Translations under genes and position numbers: made by a program
Source of the DNA: Caldilineaceae bacterium
GTDB taxonomy: Bacteria; Chloroflexota; Anaerolineae; Caldilineales; Caldilineaceae
Length of the DNA: 37,020 bases
NCBI GenBank assembly: GCA_019637645.1
Contig: JAHBVH010000082.1
Coordinates: 1-37,020 of the forward strand
Reading direction: 5' to 3'
Shown here: piece by piece, positions 23,708 through 31,484 of the stretch
How positions within the stretch are numbered: the first letter of the stretch is position 1
Layout: each line of letters begins with the position of its first letter
The notes under the pieces: model-generated
Database searches by the model: none
What the model was told of the DNA's origin: nothing
The model's input: only the letters and a program-made list of their open reading frames with translations

Positions 23708-24700
23708 ATGTGGGTCTATATCATCCGCCGTTTAGGCTATATGATCTTTACGATCTTTGTCGTCTCGATCATTGCTTTTGCGGTGATCCAACTGCCGCCC
23801 GGCGATTATGTAACCACCATGGTCTCGCAGATGCTTGGCTCGGGGGCGCGCGAAGTGCCGCCGGAATTTGAGGCTGCCCTGCGCGAGCAATATGGCTTGA
23901 ATCAACCCATGTATGTGCAATATGTCAAGTGGATGCGTAATATTCTCCTGCATGGCAACTTTGGCTACTCCTTCATCTATAAGCGCGACGCCTCTGATCT
24001 GATCATCGAACGGCTTCCCTTGACCTTTGTTCTCTCCTTTTCAACGTTTCTCTTTGTCTGGATCGTGTCGCTCCCGATTGGGATCTTTTCGGCGGTGCGC
24101 AAATATTCGCTGGGCGACTACGTCGTCACCTTTCTTGGCTTTATTGGGCTTGCCACGCCCGATTTTCTGTTGGCGCTCATCTTTCTCTTCTTTAGCTATC
24201 AATATATGGGCCAAGCGATGGTGGGGCTCTTTTCCCAGCAGTTTATGGACGCGGCCTGGAGTTGGGCGCGCTTTGTGGACATGCTCAAACATCTCTGGAT
24301 TCCCGTCATCATTATCGGCACGGCTGGCACCGCTGGGCTGATCCGCACCATGCGCGCCAATCTGTTAGATGAACTCAACAAGCCCTATGTCGAGACGGCG
24401 CGCGCAAAAGGCGTCTCCGAGGCGCGGCTCCTGTTGAAATATCCGGTGCGCCATGCCATGAACCCCTTTATCGCCACCATTGGCTGGGCGCTACCGGGGT
24501 TGATCTCGGGCGAAGCGTTGGTCTCGATTGTGCTTAACCTGCCGACATCAGGCCCCGTTTTGCTCAATGCCTTGATCACGCAGGATATGTATGTGGCCGC
24601 AGGCTTTATTTTGGTGCTCTGTACCCTCACTGTCATTGGTACCTTTATTTCGGATCTGTTGTTGGTCTGGCTGGATCCACGGATTCGGCTAGAGAATTAG
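23708..24700 (+). CDS. Opp/Dpp-type ABC transporter permease, DppB-like
   Basis: This 330-residue membrane subunit opens directly with the first helix (YMIFTIFVVSIIAFAVIQL) and the PPGDY signature. It has the EAA coupling loop PYVETARAKGVSEARLLLKY, then HAMNPFIATIGWALPGL and the family C-terminus LLVWLDPRIRLEN. GAGGAG lies ten bases before the ATG. It forms the channel with the DppC-like subunit encoded 80 bases downstream. The gap before it carries two palindromic repeats, so its expression may be lower than that of the binding protein. Confidence 0.95.
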   Translation: MWVYIIRRLGYMIFTIFVVSIIAFAVIQLPPGDYVTTMVSQMLGSGAREVPPEFEAALREQYGLNQPMYVQYVKWMRNILLHGNFGYSFIYKRDASDLIIERLPLTFVLSFSTFLFVWIVSLPIGIFSAVRKYSLGDYVVTFLGFIGLATPDFLLALIFLFFSYQYMGQAMVGLFSQQFMDAAWSWARFVDMLKHLWIPVIIIGTAGTAGLIRTMRANLLDELNKPYVETARAKGVSEARLLLKYPVRHAMNPFIATIGWALPGLISGEALVSIVLNLPTSGPVLLNALITQDMYVAAGFILVLCTLTVIGTFISDLLLVWLDPRIRLEN

Positions 24701-24723
24701 GTTGGAACCTACGCAGGCCCAGC

Positions 24724-24750
24724 GCTGGCAGGTTTGGAAAACCTGTCGGC
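24724..24750. repeat. Palindromic repeat, family CAGGTTT/AAACCTG, copy 2
   Basis: The core CAGGTTT-GGA-AAACCTG (24729-24745) extends outward imperfectly to 24724-24750, with two mismatches that could be G-U pairs in RNA. It sits between the two permease genes, about 30 bases before the second start codon. Confidence 0.7.
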
Positions 24751-24780
24751 TCTCCATGGCCTACTTTGAGGAGAGATGGC

Positions 24781-25956
24781 ATGACCGCAGTTGCAGAACG
24801 GACCAATCCCCAGGAGCGCGAACGCGTGGATTCGGGTGCTTTTGAGCCGTGGAACTACCCCGATGCCGACGAGCAAATCCTCCAATCGGAGGTGGCCTCG
24901 CAGTGGAAGCTCATGTGGTGGAAATTCCGCCAGCATCGGCTTGCCATGGCGAGTGGCGTGGTCGTGCTACTCTTCTATCTGATCGCCCTCTTCTGTGAGT
25001 TTGTCGCCCCCACCACCGCCACGGCCTATAAGCAGGAATATGTGCACGCGCCGCCCCAACGCTTGCACCTGATGCAAGCGGGCCGCTTTGCCCCCTTTGT
25101 CTATGGCTATACCTTCACCCGCGATGAGCGCTCTCTGCGCAAAACGTGGAGCGTGGACGAAAGCGTGATCATCCCGGTTGGCTTCTTGATCCAAGGTGAG
25201 CCCTATAAATTGTGGGGATTGATCCCGGGGGATCGCCACCTCTTTGGGCCTAAGAATGCTGGCGATCCTTTCTATTTGCTGGGCTCGGACAAAAGTGGTC
25301 GCGATATCCTCAGTCGCACCATCTACAGCAGTCGCGTTTCGTTAACCGTTGGGTTAGTCGGGGTTACGCTCAGCCTGATCTTAGGGATTTTGCTGGGAGG
25401 CATCTCTGGCCTGCTCGGGGGCTGGGTAGACAATGTTGTCCAGCGTCTGATCGAGATCCTCATGTCCATTCCGGCGATTCCGATTATTCTGGCCTTGGCC
25501 GCCGCGGTTCCCCTCACTTGGGGGCCCATCCGCGTCTACTTTATCATCACGTTGATCCTCGCCCTCATCGGCTGGACGGGATTGGCGCGGGTGGTGCGGA
25601 GCAAGTTTCTCGCTTTGCGCAAAGAAGATTTCGTATTGGCTGCCGAGCTGGATGGGGTCAGCCGCTACCGCATGATCACCCGCCACATGCTCCCCTCGTT
25701 TCTGAGCCATATCATTGCCTCGGTGACGCTTGCCATCCCGGGTATGATCCTCGGGGAAACCGCACTGAGCTTTCTTGGCTTGGGCTTGCGGCCCCCCGTT
25801 GTCAGTTGGGGGGTCATGTTGCAAGAGGCGCAGAAGGTGGCGGTGATCGCCATCTACCCCTGGTTGCTCTACCCTGCCTTGGCGGTCGTCATCATTGTCC
25901 TCGCCTTTAACTTTCTGGGGGATGGATTACGTGATGCCGCCGATCCTTATCAATGA
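24781..25956 (+). CDS. Opp/Dpp-type ABC transporter permease, DppC-like, with long first external loop
   Basis: This 391-residue permease starts at the ATG at 24781, with GAGGAG seven bases upstream; a TTG at 24766 is less likely. After a cytoplasmic N-terminus of about 50 residues and the first helix (SGVVVLLFYLIALFCEFV) comes an external loop of about 100 residues before YLLGSDKSGRDILSR. That is longer than in classical DppC and absent from the paralogue at 3949. The EAA loop is FVLAAELDGVSRYRMITRHM. The loop may contact the large binding protein. It is followed after about 108 bases, including a palindromic repeat, by the ATPase genes. Confidence 0.95.
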   Translation: MTAVAERTNPQERERVDSGAFEPWNYPDADEQILQSEVASQWKLMWWKFRQHRLAMASGVVVLLFYLIALFCEFVAPTTATAYKQEYVHAPPQRLHLMQAGRFAPFVYGYTFTRDERSLRKTWSVDESVIIPVGFLIQGEPYKLWGLIPGDRHLFGPKNAGDPFYLLGSDKSGRDILSRTIYSSRVSLTVGLVGVTLSLILGILLGGISGLLGGWVDNVVQRLIEILMSIPAIPIILALAAAVPLTWGPIRVYFIITLILALIGWTGLARVVRSKFLALRKEDFVLAAELDGVSRYRMITRHMLPSFLSHIIASVTLAIPGMILGETALSFLGLGLRPPVVSWGVMLQEAQKVAVIAIYPWLLYPALAVVIIVLAFNFLGDGLRDAADPYQ

Positions 25957-25982
25957 GCGAGGGCTTACGCTAACCTGCTGGC

Positions 25983-26013
25983 GCGCTGACGGGTTTGGAA
26001 AACCGGTCAGCGC
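25983..26013. repeat. Palindromic repeat, family CAGGTTT/AAACCTG, copy 3
   Basis: Arms of 14 bases (GCGCTGACGGGTTT and AAACCGGTCAGCGC) with one mismatch flank the same GGA loop as copies 2 and 4. It sits between the second permease gene and the first ATPase gene. The stem sequence has diverged from the other copies but pairing is kept on both sides, apart from one position. Confidence 0.7.
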
Positions 26014-26064
26014 TCTGGTCATACCTGCCAAGCGTGCAAGTCCTATTGTGATTGACGAACCCAA

Positions 26065-27141
26065 ATGATGACTAATGCCTTAATTGATATCCAAGATCTG
26101 AAAATTCAGTTTTTTACCAATGAGGGGATTGTGCGGGCGGTGGATGGGGTAAACCTGACCATTCCGCGCGGGAAGACGCTCTGTGTGGTGGGGGAAAGTG
26201 GCTGTGGCAAAAGTGTGACGGCCCGCGCTTTGCTGAATATTGTCCACAAGCCGGGGCGGATTGTCGGTGGCCAAGTGCTCTTCCATCAACCGAACGGCCA
26301 AGGTGGTACCACAACAGTAGACATTGCCCAACTCGATCCGCGCGGGCGTGACATCCGCGGTATCCGCGGTCGGCATATCTCCATGATCTTTCAGGAGCCC
26401 ATGAGTTCGCTCAGTCCCTTATATACCGTGGGCAATCAGATTATTGAGAATGTGCAACTGCACACCAACGCCACCCAAAAGGAAGCGCGCGAACGGGCCG
26501 TCGAAATGCTTGATCTGGTCGGCATTCCGCAACCGCGACGCTGGGTCGATGAATACCCCTTTCGCTTGAGCGGTGGTATGCGGCAACGGGCCATGATCGC
26601 CATGGCTTTGGCTTGTAACCCTAGCCTGCTCATCGCCGACGAGCCCACGACGGCCTTGGATGTGACCACCCAAGCCCAGATTCTCGAACTGATGCAGCGG
26701 GTGCAAGCGGAATATGACATGGCGATCCTCTTTATTACCCACGACTTGGGGGTCGTTGCCGAAATTGCCGATGATGTCGCGGTGATGTATCTGGGCAGCG
26801 TTGTCGAGGTGGGCGATGCGGATACTATCTTTAACCACCCCGGCCACCCCTACACCCAATCGTTGCTGCGCTCGGTGCCCAAAGTGACAGCCACCCGCCA
26901 ACGGCTGGAAGTCATTCAGGGCATGGTGCCCAGCCCCTATCGGCGACCCAGTGGCTGTCAATTTCACCCGCGCTGCCCGCAAGCGATGGCCGGCCTCTGC
27001 GCCCAACAAACGCCCGCGATGATCGAAGTCGCCCCCCGCCACCAGGTGCGCTGTCTCCTGTATACAGAGGAAGGAAAGGCCGTGCAGCAAGAACGTATGG
27101 CGACACCGAGTTCCAGAAGACAAGAGGTTGCTCATGGCTGA
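26065..27141 (+). CDS. Opp/Dpp-type ABC transporter ATPase, OppD/DppD type
   Basis: This 358-residue nucleotide-binding subunit has Walker A GESGCGKSV, Q-loop MIFQEPMSSLSPL, signature LSGGMRQR, Walker B LLIADEPTTALD, switch FITHDL and the Opp C-terminal motif GCQFHPRCPQAMAGLC. Two ATGs in a row (26065 and 26068) could each be the start; no strong Shine-Dalgarno is seen. Its 3' end overlaps the next ATPase gene by 8 bases, which indicates translational coupling. It should form a heterodimer with that subunit. Confidence 0.95.
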   Translation: MMTNALIDIQDLKIQFFTNEGIVRAVDGVNLTIPRGKTLCVVGESGCGKSVTARALLNIVHKPGRIVGGQVLFHQPNGQGGTTTVDIAQLDPRGRDIRGIRGRHISMIFQEPMSSLSPLYTVGNQIIENVQLHTNATQKEARERAVEMLDLVGIPQPRRWVDEYPFRLSGGMRQRAMIAMALACNPSLLIADEPTTALDVTTQAQILELMQRVQAEYDMAILFITHDLGVVAEIADDVAVMYLGSVVEVGDADTIFNHPGHPYTQSLLRSVPKVTATRQRLEVIQGMVPSPYRRPSGCQFHPRCPQAMAGLCAQQTPAMIEVAPRHQVRCLLYTEEGKAVQQERMATPSSRRQEVAHG

Positions 27142-28213
27142 ACCGAATGGCCGTCAGTCTGTGGAAACCACCATGCCCGCCAAACGGAGCCCGTTGCTGG
27201 ATGTGCGTGGTCTGAAGATGCACTTCCCTATCCCGGCAGGGCTCTTTGGGAAGGTTGCTGGCTATGTCAAGGCGGCAGATGATGTGTCGTTTCAGCTCTA
27301 TCCTGGGGAAACCCTGGGGTTGGTTGGGGAAAGTGGCTGTGGCAAAACTACGGTAGGCCGCTGTTTGATCCGTGCCTATGCACCCACGGCAGGCCAGCTT
27401 TTCTACCAGCCTATGGACGGCGCGCCGGTGGATCTGGCCCAACTCTCGCGGGAAGAGCTGCAGCCCTATCGCACCCAGATTCGCATGATCTTCCAAGATC
27501 CCTATTCGTCGCTCAACCCCCGGATGACGGTCTTTGAAGTGATTAGCGAGGTCTTACGCGCCAACACCACCCTGAGTGCAACGGCCATGGAAGAGCGTGT
27601 CGCGCAGATGTTGCGCCAAGTGGGGTTGCGCCCCGAGTATATGCGGCGCTATCCCCATGCCTTTAGTGGTGGCGAACGCCAGCGGATTGTGATTGCCCGC
27701 GCCTTGATCACCGAGCCGCGCCTGATCCTGGCCGATGAAGCCGTCTCGGCACTCGATGTATCGGTGCGCGCACAAATTCTCAACCTGATGGAAGATCTGC
27801 GCACTCGGTATAACTTAACCTACCTCTTTGTCTCCCATGATCTTAGTGTTGTCCGTTATCTCTGCGATCGCGTCATTGTCATGTACGTGGGCAAAGTGGC
27901 CGAGATCGCGCCGGTGGATCAACTCTTCCAGCACCCCAAGCATCCCTATACCGAAGCCCTGCTCTCCTCTGTGCCCATTGACAACCCCCGCCAACGGACT
28001 GCCCGAGCGCGGATTCGCCTCGAAGGCGAAGTCGCCGATCCATCCCACCCGCCGAGCGGCTGCTACTTCCACCCCCGCTGTCGCTATGCCCAAGAACGCT
28101 GTCGGACCGAAACCCCGCCGCTCCTCGAAGTGACACCCGGCCATTGGTCGGCTTGCCATTTTGCCAAAGAGTTGGAACTAGTCGGTGCCGAGCAGAGCAA
28201 TCCCCACGGCTGA
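27134..28213 (+). CDS. Opp/Dpp-type ABC transporter ATPase, OppF/DppF type
   Basis: This 359-residue subunit has Walker A GESGCGKTT, Q-loop MIFQDPYSSLNPR, signature FSGGERQR, Walker B LILADEAVSALD, switch FVSHDL and the Opp C-terminal motif GCYFHPRCRYAQERC. The ATG at 27134 lies inside the upstream gene, with GAGG six bases before it; a TTG at 27128 is possible but less likely. The Walker B has DEA where DEP is more usual. It is the last gene of the plus-strand importer. A strong palindrome at 28289-28317 follows and probably ends both this operon and the convergent glycosidase operon. Confidence 0.95.
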   Translation: MAEPNGRQSVETTMPAKRSPLLDVRGLKMHFPIPAGLFGKVAGYVKAADDVSFQLYPGETLGLVGESGCGKTTVGRCLIRAYAPTAGQLFYQPMDGAPVDLAQLSREELQPYRTQIRMIFQDPYSSLNPRMTVFEVISEVLRANTTLSATAMEERVAQMLRQVGLRPEYMRRYPHAFSGGERQRIVIARALITEPRLILADEAVSALDVSVRAQILNLMEDLRTRYNLTYLFVSHDLSVVRYLCDRVIVMYVGKVAEIAPVDQLFQHPKHPYTEALLSSVPIDNPRQRTARARIRLEGEVADPSHPPSGCYFHPRCRYAQERCRTETPPLLEVTPGHWSACHFAKELELVGAEQSNPHG

Positions 28214-28288
28214 GATCGGCAACTTCTGTGGTATGTGGCTGGCTGTAGCGGTCAAAATCAGGGGGCAGTTGGTGCCTGCTTAGACAAG

Positions 28289-28317
28289 ACCTGACAGGTT
28301 TGGAAAACCTGTCAGGT
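28289..28317. terminator. Palindromic repeat copy 4 at the convergent junction, probable bidirectional terminator
   Basis: Perfect 13-base arms (ACCTGACAGGTTT and AAACCTGTCAGGT) flank a GGA loop. It lies between the ends of the convergent importer operon (28213) and glycosidase gene (28356). Neither strand has a long T-run after the stem, so termination would rely on the stem strength or another factor. It is the most regular copy of the repeat family. Confidence 0.65.
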
Positions 28318-28355
28318 TCCGCTCGTCCCTGGCCTGTCACCTTATAGGCGATCTG

Positions 28356-30374
28356 CTACGCTGGCTCGATAACCACAATACTATGGATCGGCACCTGGGG
28401 AACGTGAATCTCTAGCGTGTCGCCACTCTGTTGCCAGGTGAGGGACGTTTCTTCGGGCACGAGGGTGACGCGGCGTGGTGCGACGGGACTGTGGACCCGC
28501 AGCGTCACATTCGTGATCGGCGGCAGCTCTTCCACGACGACGCGATTAGGGGAGAGCATTTCACCTGCGCCCCGGTTGATCAGATTGAGCATGAGCTTGC
28601 CTGCTTTGCGCCGCAGGATTACCTCCAGCGCGCGCGGGGCTTCAACAGTGACCAGCCACTCCAGTGGCAAGCTGTCGATCAGCGCACCGATGAAGCGGCG
28701 CAGTTCGGGGTAGTGTCCTGCGGCATAGTTACGGAAAATAGGACCGTGAATCGCGATGATCGACCCTTTCCCCACCCGACGTTGGGTGATGACCGCTTGG
28801 TCGGTCTGATCCTTTTCCACTTCTTGCCCACACAACGCATAGAACAAGACCGTGGTATCGGCCTGGGGCGTGACCGGTTGCCACGGGCCAAAGAGCCCGG
28901 TTGTCCGCTCGCCAATGGGGAGATGAATAGCCCCCCAAGCATCGTCGGGCGATTCGGCTAGGGCTTCACTTGCAGGCACCGCGCCAACCAGATCAGGGTA
29001 GGTTTGTGATAAGTGCGCACCGCTGAGGATCACATGACCACCCGCCGCGGCATACTGCGTGAGCGCAGCGACGACGGCATCACTGAGCTGGATCTGCTCT
29101 GGCACGATCACCAATGAATAATTGGGCAGGCGTGCCAATGCGGCTTCTTCGGTCAACAGGTCGGTGGGGCGATGGGTTTCCAGCAGGGCATGGAGTGCTC
29201 CTTCCACCGGGGCAACCGCTGCCCCATAGGTGAAGAGCGCTGGGTCTTTGCTGGTATCGGCATAGGTGGCGTGCCAAGCATAGAGCGAACTGGCGAGGTG
29301 AAGCACCGCGGCTTGAGGCACCGATTCACTTTGGAAGCAGACCTCCTGGCGGGCGCGACAAAAGGCTGCGACCTCACCGAGCAGATCTTGATGCCAGCTT
29401 GTGAGCCAACCACTGCGCTGCGGCTTGCCATAGATCATAATGGCTCCCCCTAGCGCCACAACCTCGGCTACCTCTTGACAGAGATGTAGCGCGGTCTTCA
29501 TGGTCCACGGTGGATTGACCCGCATCGGGCCAGCTTTGGTAAAGCCCCAGGCCATGAGATCCCAAGAGATGCCATCGCTGCGACAGTCGAGCAGGCGGGC
29601 TTCAATCGCGGCGCGTTCTGCCCCCCACGCCCAAGTATAGTCACCGCTTAGGTAGTCAACCGGTGCTTGGATGGCATCTGGCTGGCGCACCGTATACATC
29701 CAATTGCTACAGATGAGACAGCTTGGTTTCCGTGCATGCACCGCGTTGGTATAGCGGGTGACATGTTCGACAAAGAGATCGCGGTGAAAGGCTAGCCAGC
29801 TTTCCCAATGGGCATCGGGTTTGTCTTGGGGGATCTGGGAGATGCCGGTGCGGCGGGTAAACTCAGCTTGGCAGCGTTCACACCAACAAGGTTTTGCCCC
29901 CCAATTCTCGCCATCGACCCAAAAGCCATCGACATCATAGTCGTCGATCAATTCGAGCATCTGCGGAATCAGTAGCCCATCTGTATAGCCACTCATGCGG
30001 CAGGTTGATTGTTCATCGGCCTGGCCCCGTACATCGCGGCGTGCCCAATCGGGATGCAACTCAATCGCTCGGTTATCAATGACGCCAGAGTAGTGCATGC
30101 CCAACTTGATGCCCAGTTCGGCGGTCACGTCTCGGGTGATGCGCAGGCTATCTTGGATAACACCGGGCGAAGGAGAGCCTACTGTGGTCGGCCAACTGGT
30201 GTAGCCAGGGTGGCCCTTGCAATCGACTTGAATCCAGTCGGGGCGGACACGCAGCAGCCGCTCGCGCAAATGGGCATGGGTTACTTCCGCACCCAGATTC
30301 GTATCCTCTGCATTGGCATGCAGATCGTAATGGATGCCGAAAAAGACATGATTGTGCCAATTATCCTTCTTCAT
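28356..30374 (-). CDS. Glycoside-hydrolase-like protein (GHL6/GH42-like TIM barrel plus GATase-like domain)
   Basis: This 672-residue protein has no signal peptide, so it is cytoplasmic. Residues about 5-350 look like a TIM barrel of the hypothetical glycoside hydrolase 6 type, related to GH29/GH42: HNHVFFGIHYDLHA at the start, LGMHYSGVID, FWVDGENWGAK (Asp 154, Glu 156 as candidate catalytic residues) and a CWCERCQAEF cluster with Cys 163, 165 and 168. Residues about 400-560 resemble the class-I-amidotransferase-like domain of GH42 enzymes (LVIVPEQIQLSDAVVAAL). A beta-rich domain ends the protein. It is last in the sugar-importer operon and probably breaks down what the importer brings in. 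The exact bond cleaved is unknown and activity is not proven by sequence. Confidence 0.75.
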   Translation of the reverse strand: MKKDNWHNHVFFGIHYDLHANAEDTNLGAEVTHAHLRERLLRVRPDWIQVDCKGHPGYTSWPTTVGSPSPGVIQDSLRITRDVTAELGIKLGMHYSGVIDNRAIELHPDWARRDVRGQADEQSTCRMSGYTDGLLIPQMLELIDDYDVDGFWVDGENWGAKPCWCERCQAEFTRRTGISQIPQDKPDAHWESWLAFHRDLFVEHVTRYTNAVHARKPSCLICSNWMYTVRQPDAIQAPVDYLSGDYTWAWGAERAAIEARLLDCRSDGISWDLMAWGFTKAGPMRVNPPWTMKTALHLCQEVAEVVALGGAIMIYGKPQRSGWLTSWHQDLLGEVAAFCRARQEVCFQSESVPQAAVLHLASSLYAWHATYADTSKDPALFTYGAAVAPVEGALHALLETHRPTDLLTEEAALARLPNYSLVIVPEQIQLSDAVVAALTQYAAAGGHVILSGAHLSQTYPDLVGAVPASEALAESPDDAWGAIHLPIGERTTGLFGPWQPVTPQADTTVLFYALCGQEVEKDQTDQAVITQRRVGKGSIIAIHGPIFRNYAAGHYPELRRFIGALIDSLPLEWLVTVEAPRALEVILRRKAGKLMLNLINRGAGEMLSPNRVVVEELPPITNVTLRVHSPVAPRRVTLVPEETSLTWQQSGDTLEIHVPQVPIHSIVVIEPA

Positions 30375-30405
30375 TTATCCTTACCACTTAGCCTATTCTT
30401 TATGA

Positions 30406-30459
30406 AGAGAGACCCAGGGACACGAAGAGCAATCTGCTTTCGTCTCCCTGGGTCTCTCT
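30406..30459 (-). promoter_or_regulatory. Large intercistronic hairpin between the MalG-like and glycosidase genes
   Basis: Arms of 21 bases (30406-30426 and 30439-30459) pair with one mismatch; the outer 15 bases (AGAGAGACCCAGGGA) pair perfectly. The loop region pairs further through AGCA/TGCT. There is no T-run. It is likely an mRNA-stabilising or processing element, or a partial terminator, inside the operon. Confidence 0.65.
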
Positions 30460-30490
30460 GAACCGTTGTCAATCGTCAATTCATCATTAT

Positions 30491-31384
30491 TTACGCTTTG
30501 ACTGCCCCCGAGGTCAAGCCTTGGATAAAGTATTTCATGGCAAAGACAAAGATAAACAACTGGGGCAGCGAGGCAAAGACATAGCCCGCGGCTTGTGGGC
30601 CTAATTCGGGGCGGTTGCTATATTCGCCAATTTGGGGGTTGTAGCGTTCGAGGGCGAGCACCAACGTCTCCAAATGTTGGGGGAGCATGAGCCGGGGCCA
30701 AATGAAATCGTCGTAGATGCCCAGAAAATTCAGGATGGCGACGGTCATGAGGATCGGCCAAGCGAGCGGGACCGCAATGCGGATCAAGGAATGTAATTCG
30801 CTGGCTCCGTCGATCCGTGCTGCTTCAAAGATCTCTTCCGATTGACTGCGAAAGAAGGTGGAGAGCAGAAAGATCGCAAAGGGCTGTCCTCCAGCAATGT
30901 AGAAAAGAATCAACCCATAGAGCGACCCGCGCAGTTGAAGTTGCTGCGCCAGAATGAAATGGGGGGTCAGCAAGATGATGCCGGGGATCATCATCACGGC
31001 CAACACGACATAAAAGAGCACACCGCTGCCCGGAAAGCGCATACGGGCAAAGGCATAGGCGGAAGGACACGCGACCACCAGCACCCCCAAAATCGAGACG
31101 ACGGAAATAAAGAGGGTACGGCCCATGGACGGGATTAGGTCAAAGACCGCGGTTTGATAGTTGCTCATCACTGGTGGCCAAGGCAGCGCCCAAAAATCGG
31201 CATAGATCAAGACTGTGGGGCGCAGGGACATGGAGATCATCACCAAGATGATAAAGAACGCAAAGAAGAGCAATAGGCCCAGTAAAAGATATTGGATCGT
31301 CGTCCCGAAACGGCGTTGGATGCGATAGTGCTGTGCCGAACGGCCGTCTCGACTGGGCAATGCGAAGCTCTCTTGAGATGACAT
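30491..31384 (-). CDS. CUT1-type sugar ABC transporter permease, MalG-like
   Basis: This 297-residue permease has about six helices, the first at residues 30-52 (TIQYLLLGLLLFFAFFIILVM). It has the carbohydrate-type EAA loop EEIFEAARIDGASELHSLIRIAVPL and the C-terminal FIQGLTSGAVKA, typical of MalG-type subunits. It pairs with the MalF-like protein encoded 100 bases upstream to form the channel. The N-terminal 25 residues are polar and cytoplasmic. The gap before it is filled by a nested hairpin at 31403-31479, and the gene is followed by another hairpin before the glycosidase gene. Confidence 0.95.
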   Translation of the reverse strand: MSSQESFALPSRDGRSAQHYRIQRRFGTTIQYLLLGLLLFFAFFIILVMISMSLRPTVLIYADFWALPWPPVMSNYQTAVFDLIPSMGRTLFISVVSILGVLVVACPSAYAFARMRFPGSGVLFYVVLAVMMIPGIILLTPHFILAQQLQLRGSLYGLILFYIAGGQPFAIFLLSTFFRSQSEEIFEAARIDGASELHSLIRIAVPLAWPILMTVAILNFLGIYDDFIWPRLMLPQHLETLVLALERYNPQIGEYSNRPELGPQAAGYVFASLPQLFIFVFAMKYFIQGLTSGAVKA

Positions 31385-31402
31385 AATTAACTCCTACTCG
31401 TT

Positions 31403-31479
31403 CAAGTTGCGACCGCCGCGCGCGATCCTGGTGGTAGCGGTTGCCATGGGCGGGCCACCACGCGCTGGCGCGCAACTTG
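31403..31479 (-). promoter_or_regulatory. Nested hairpin between the MalF-like and MalG-like genes
   Basis: Outer arms CAAGTTGCG (31403-31411) and CGCAACTTG (31471-31479) pair perfectly. Inside, TGGTGG (31429-31434) pairs with CCACCA (31455-31460) and GC-rich segments can pair between them. It occupies most of the 100-base gap. No T-run follows, so control of mRNA stability is more likely than termination. Confidence 0.6.
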
Positions 31480-31484
31480 GGTTC

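Noticed and set aside
23505..28317. Possible CRISPR-like repeats
   Set aside because: The repeats are palindromes spaced about 1 kb apart between genes, not regular short repeats with spacers, and no cas genes are present.
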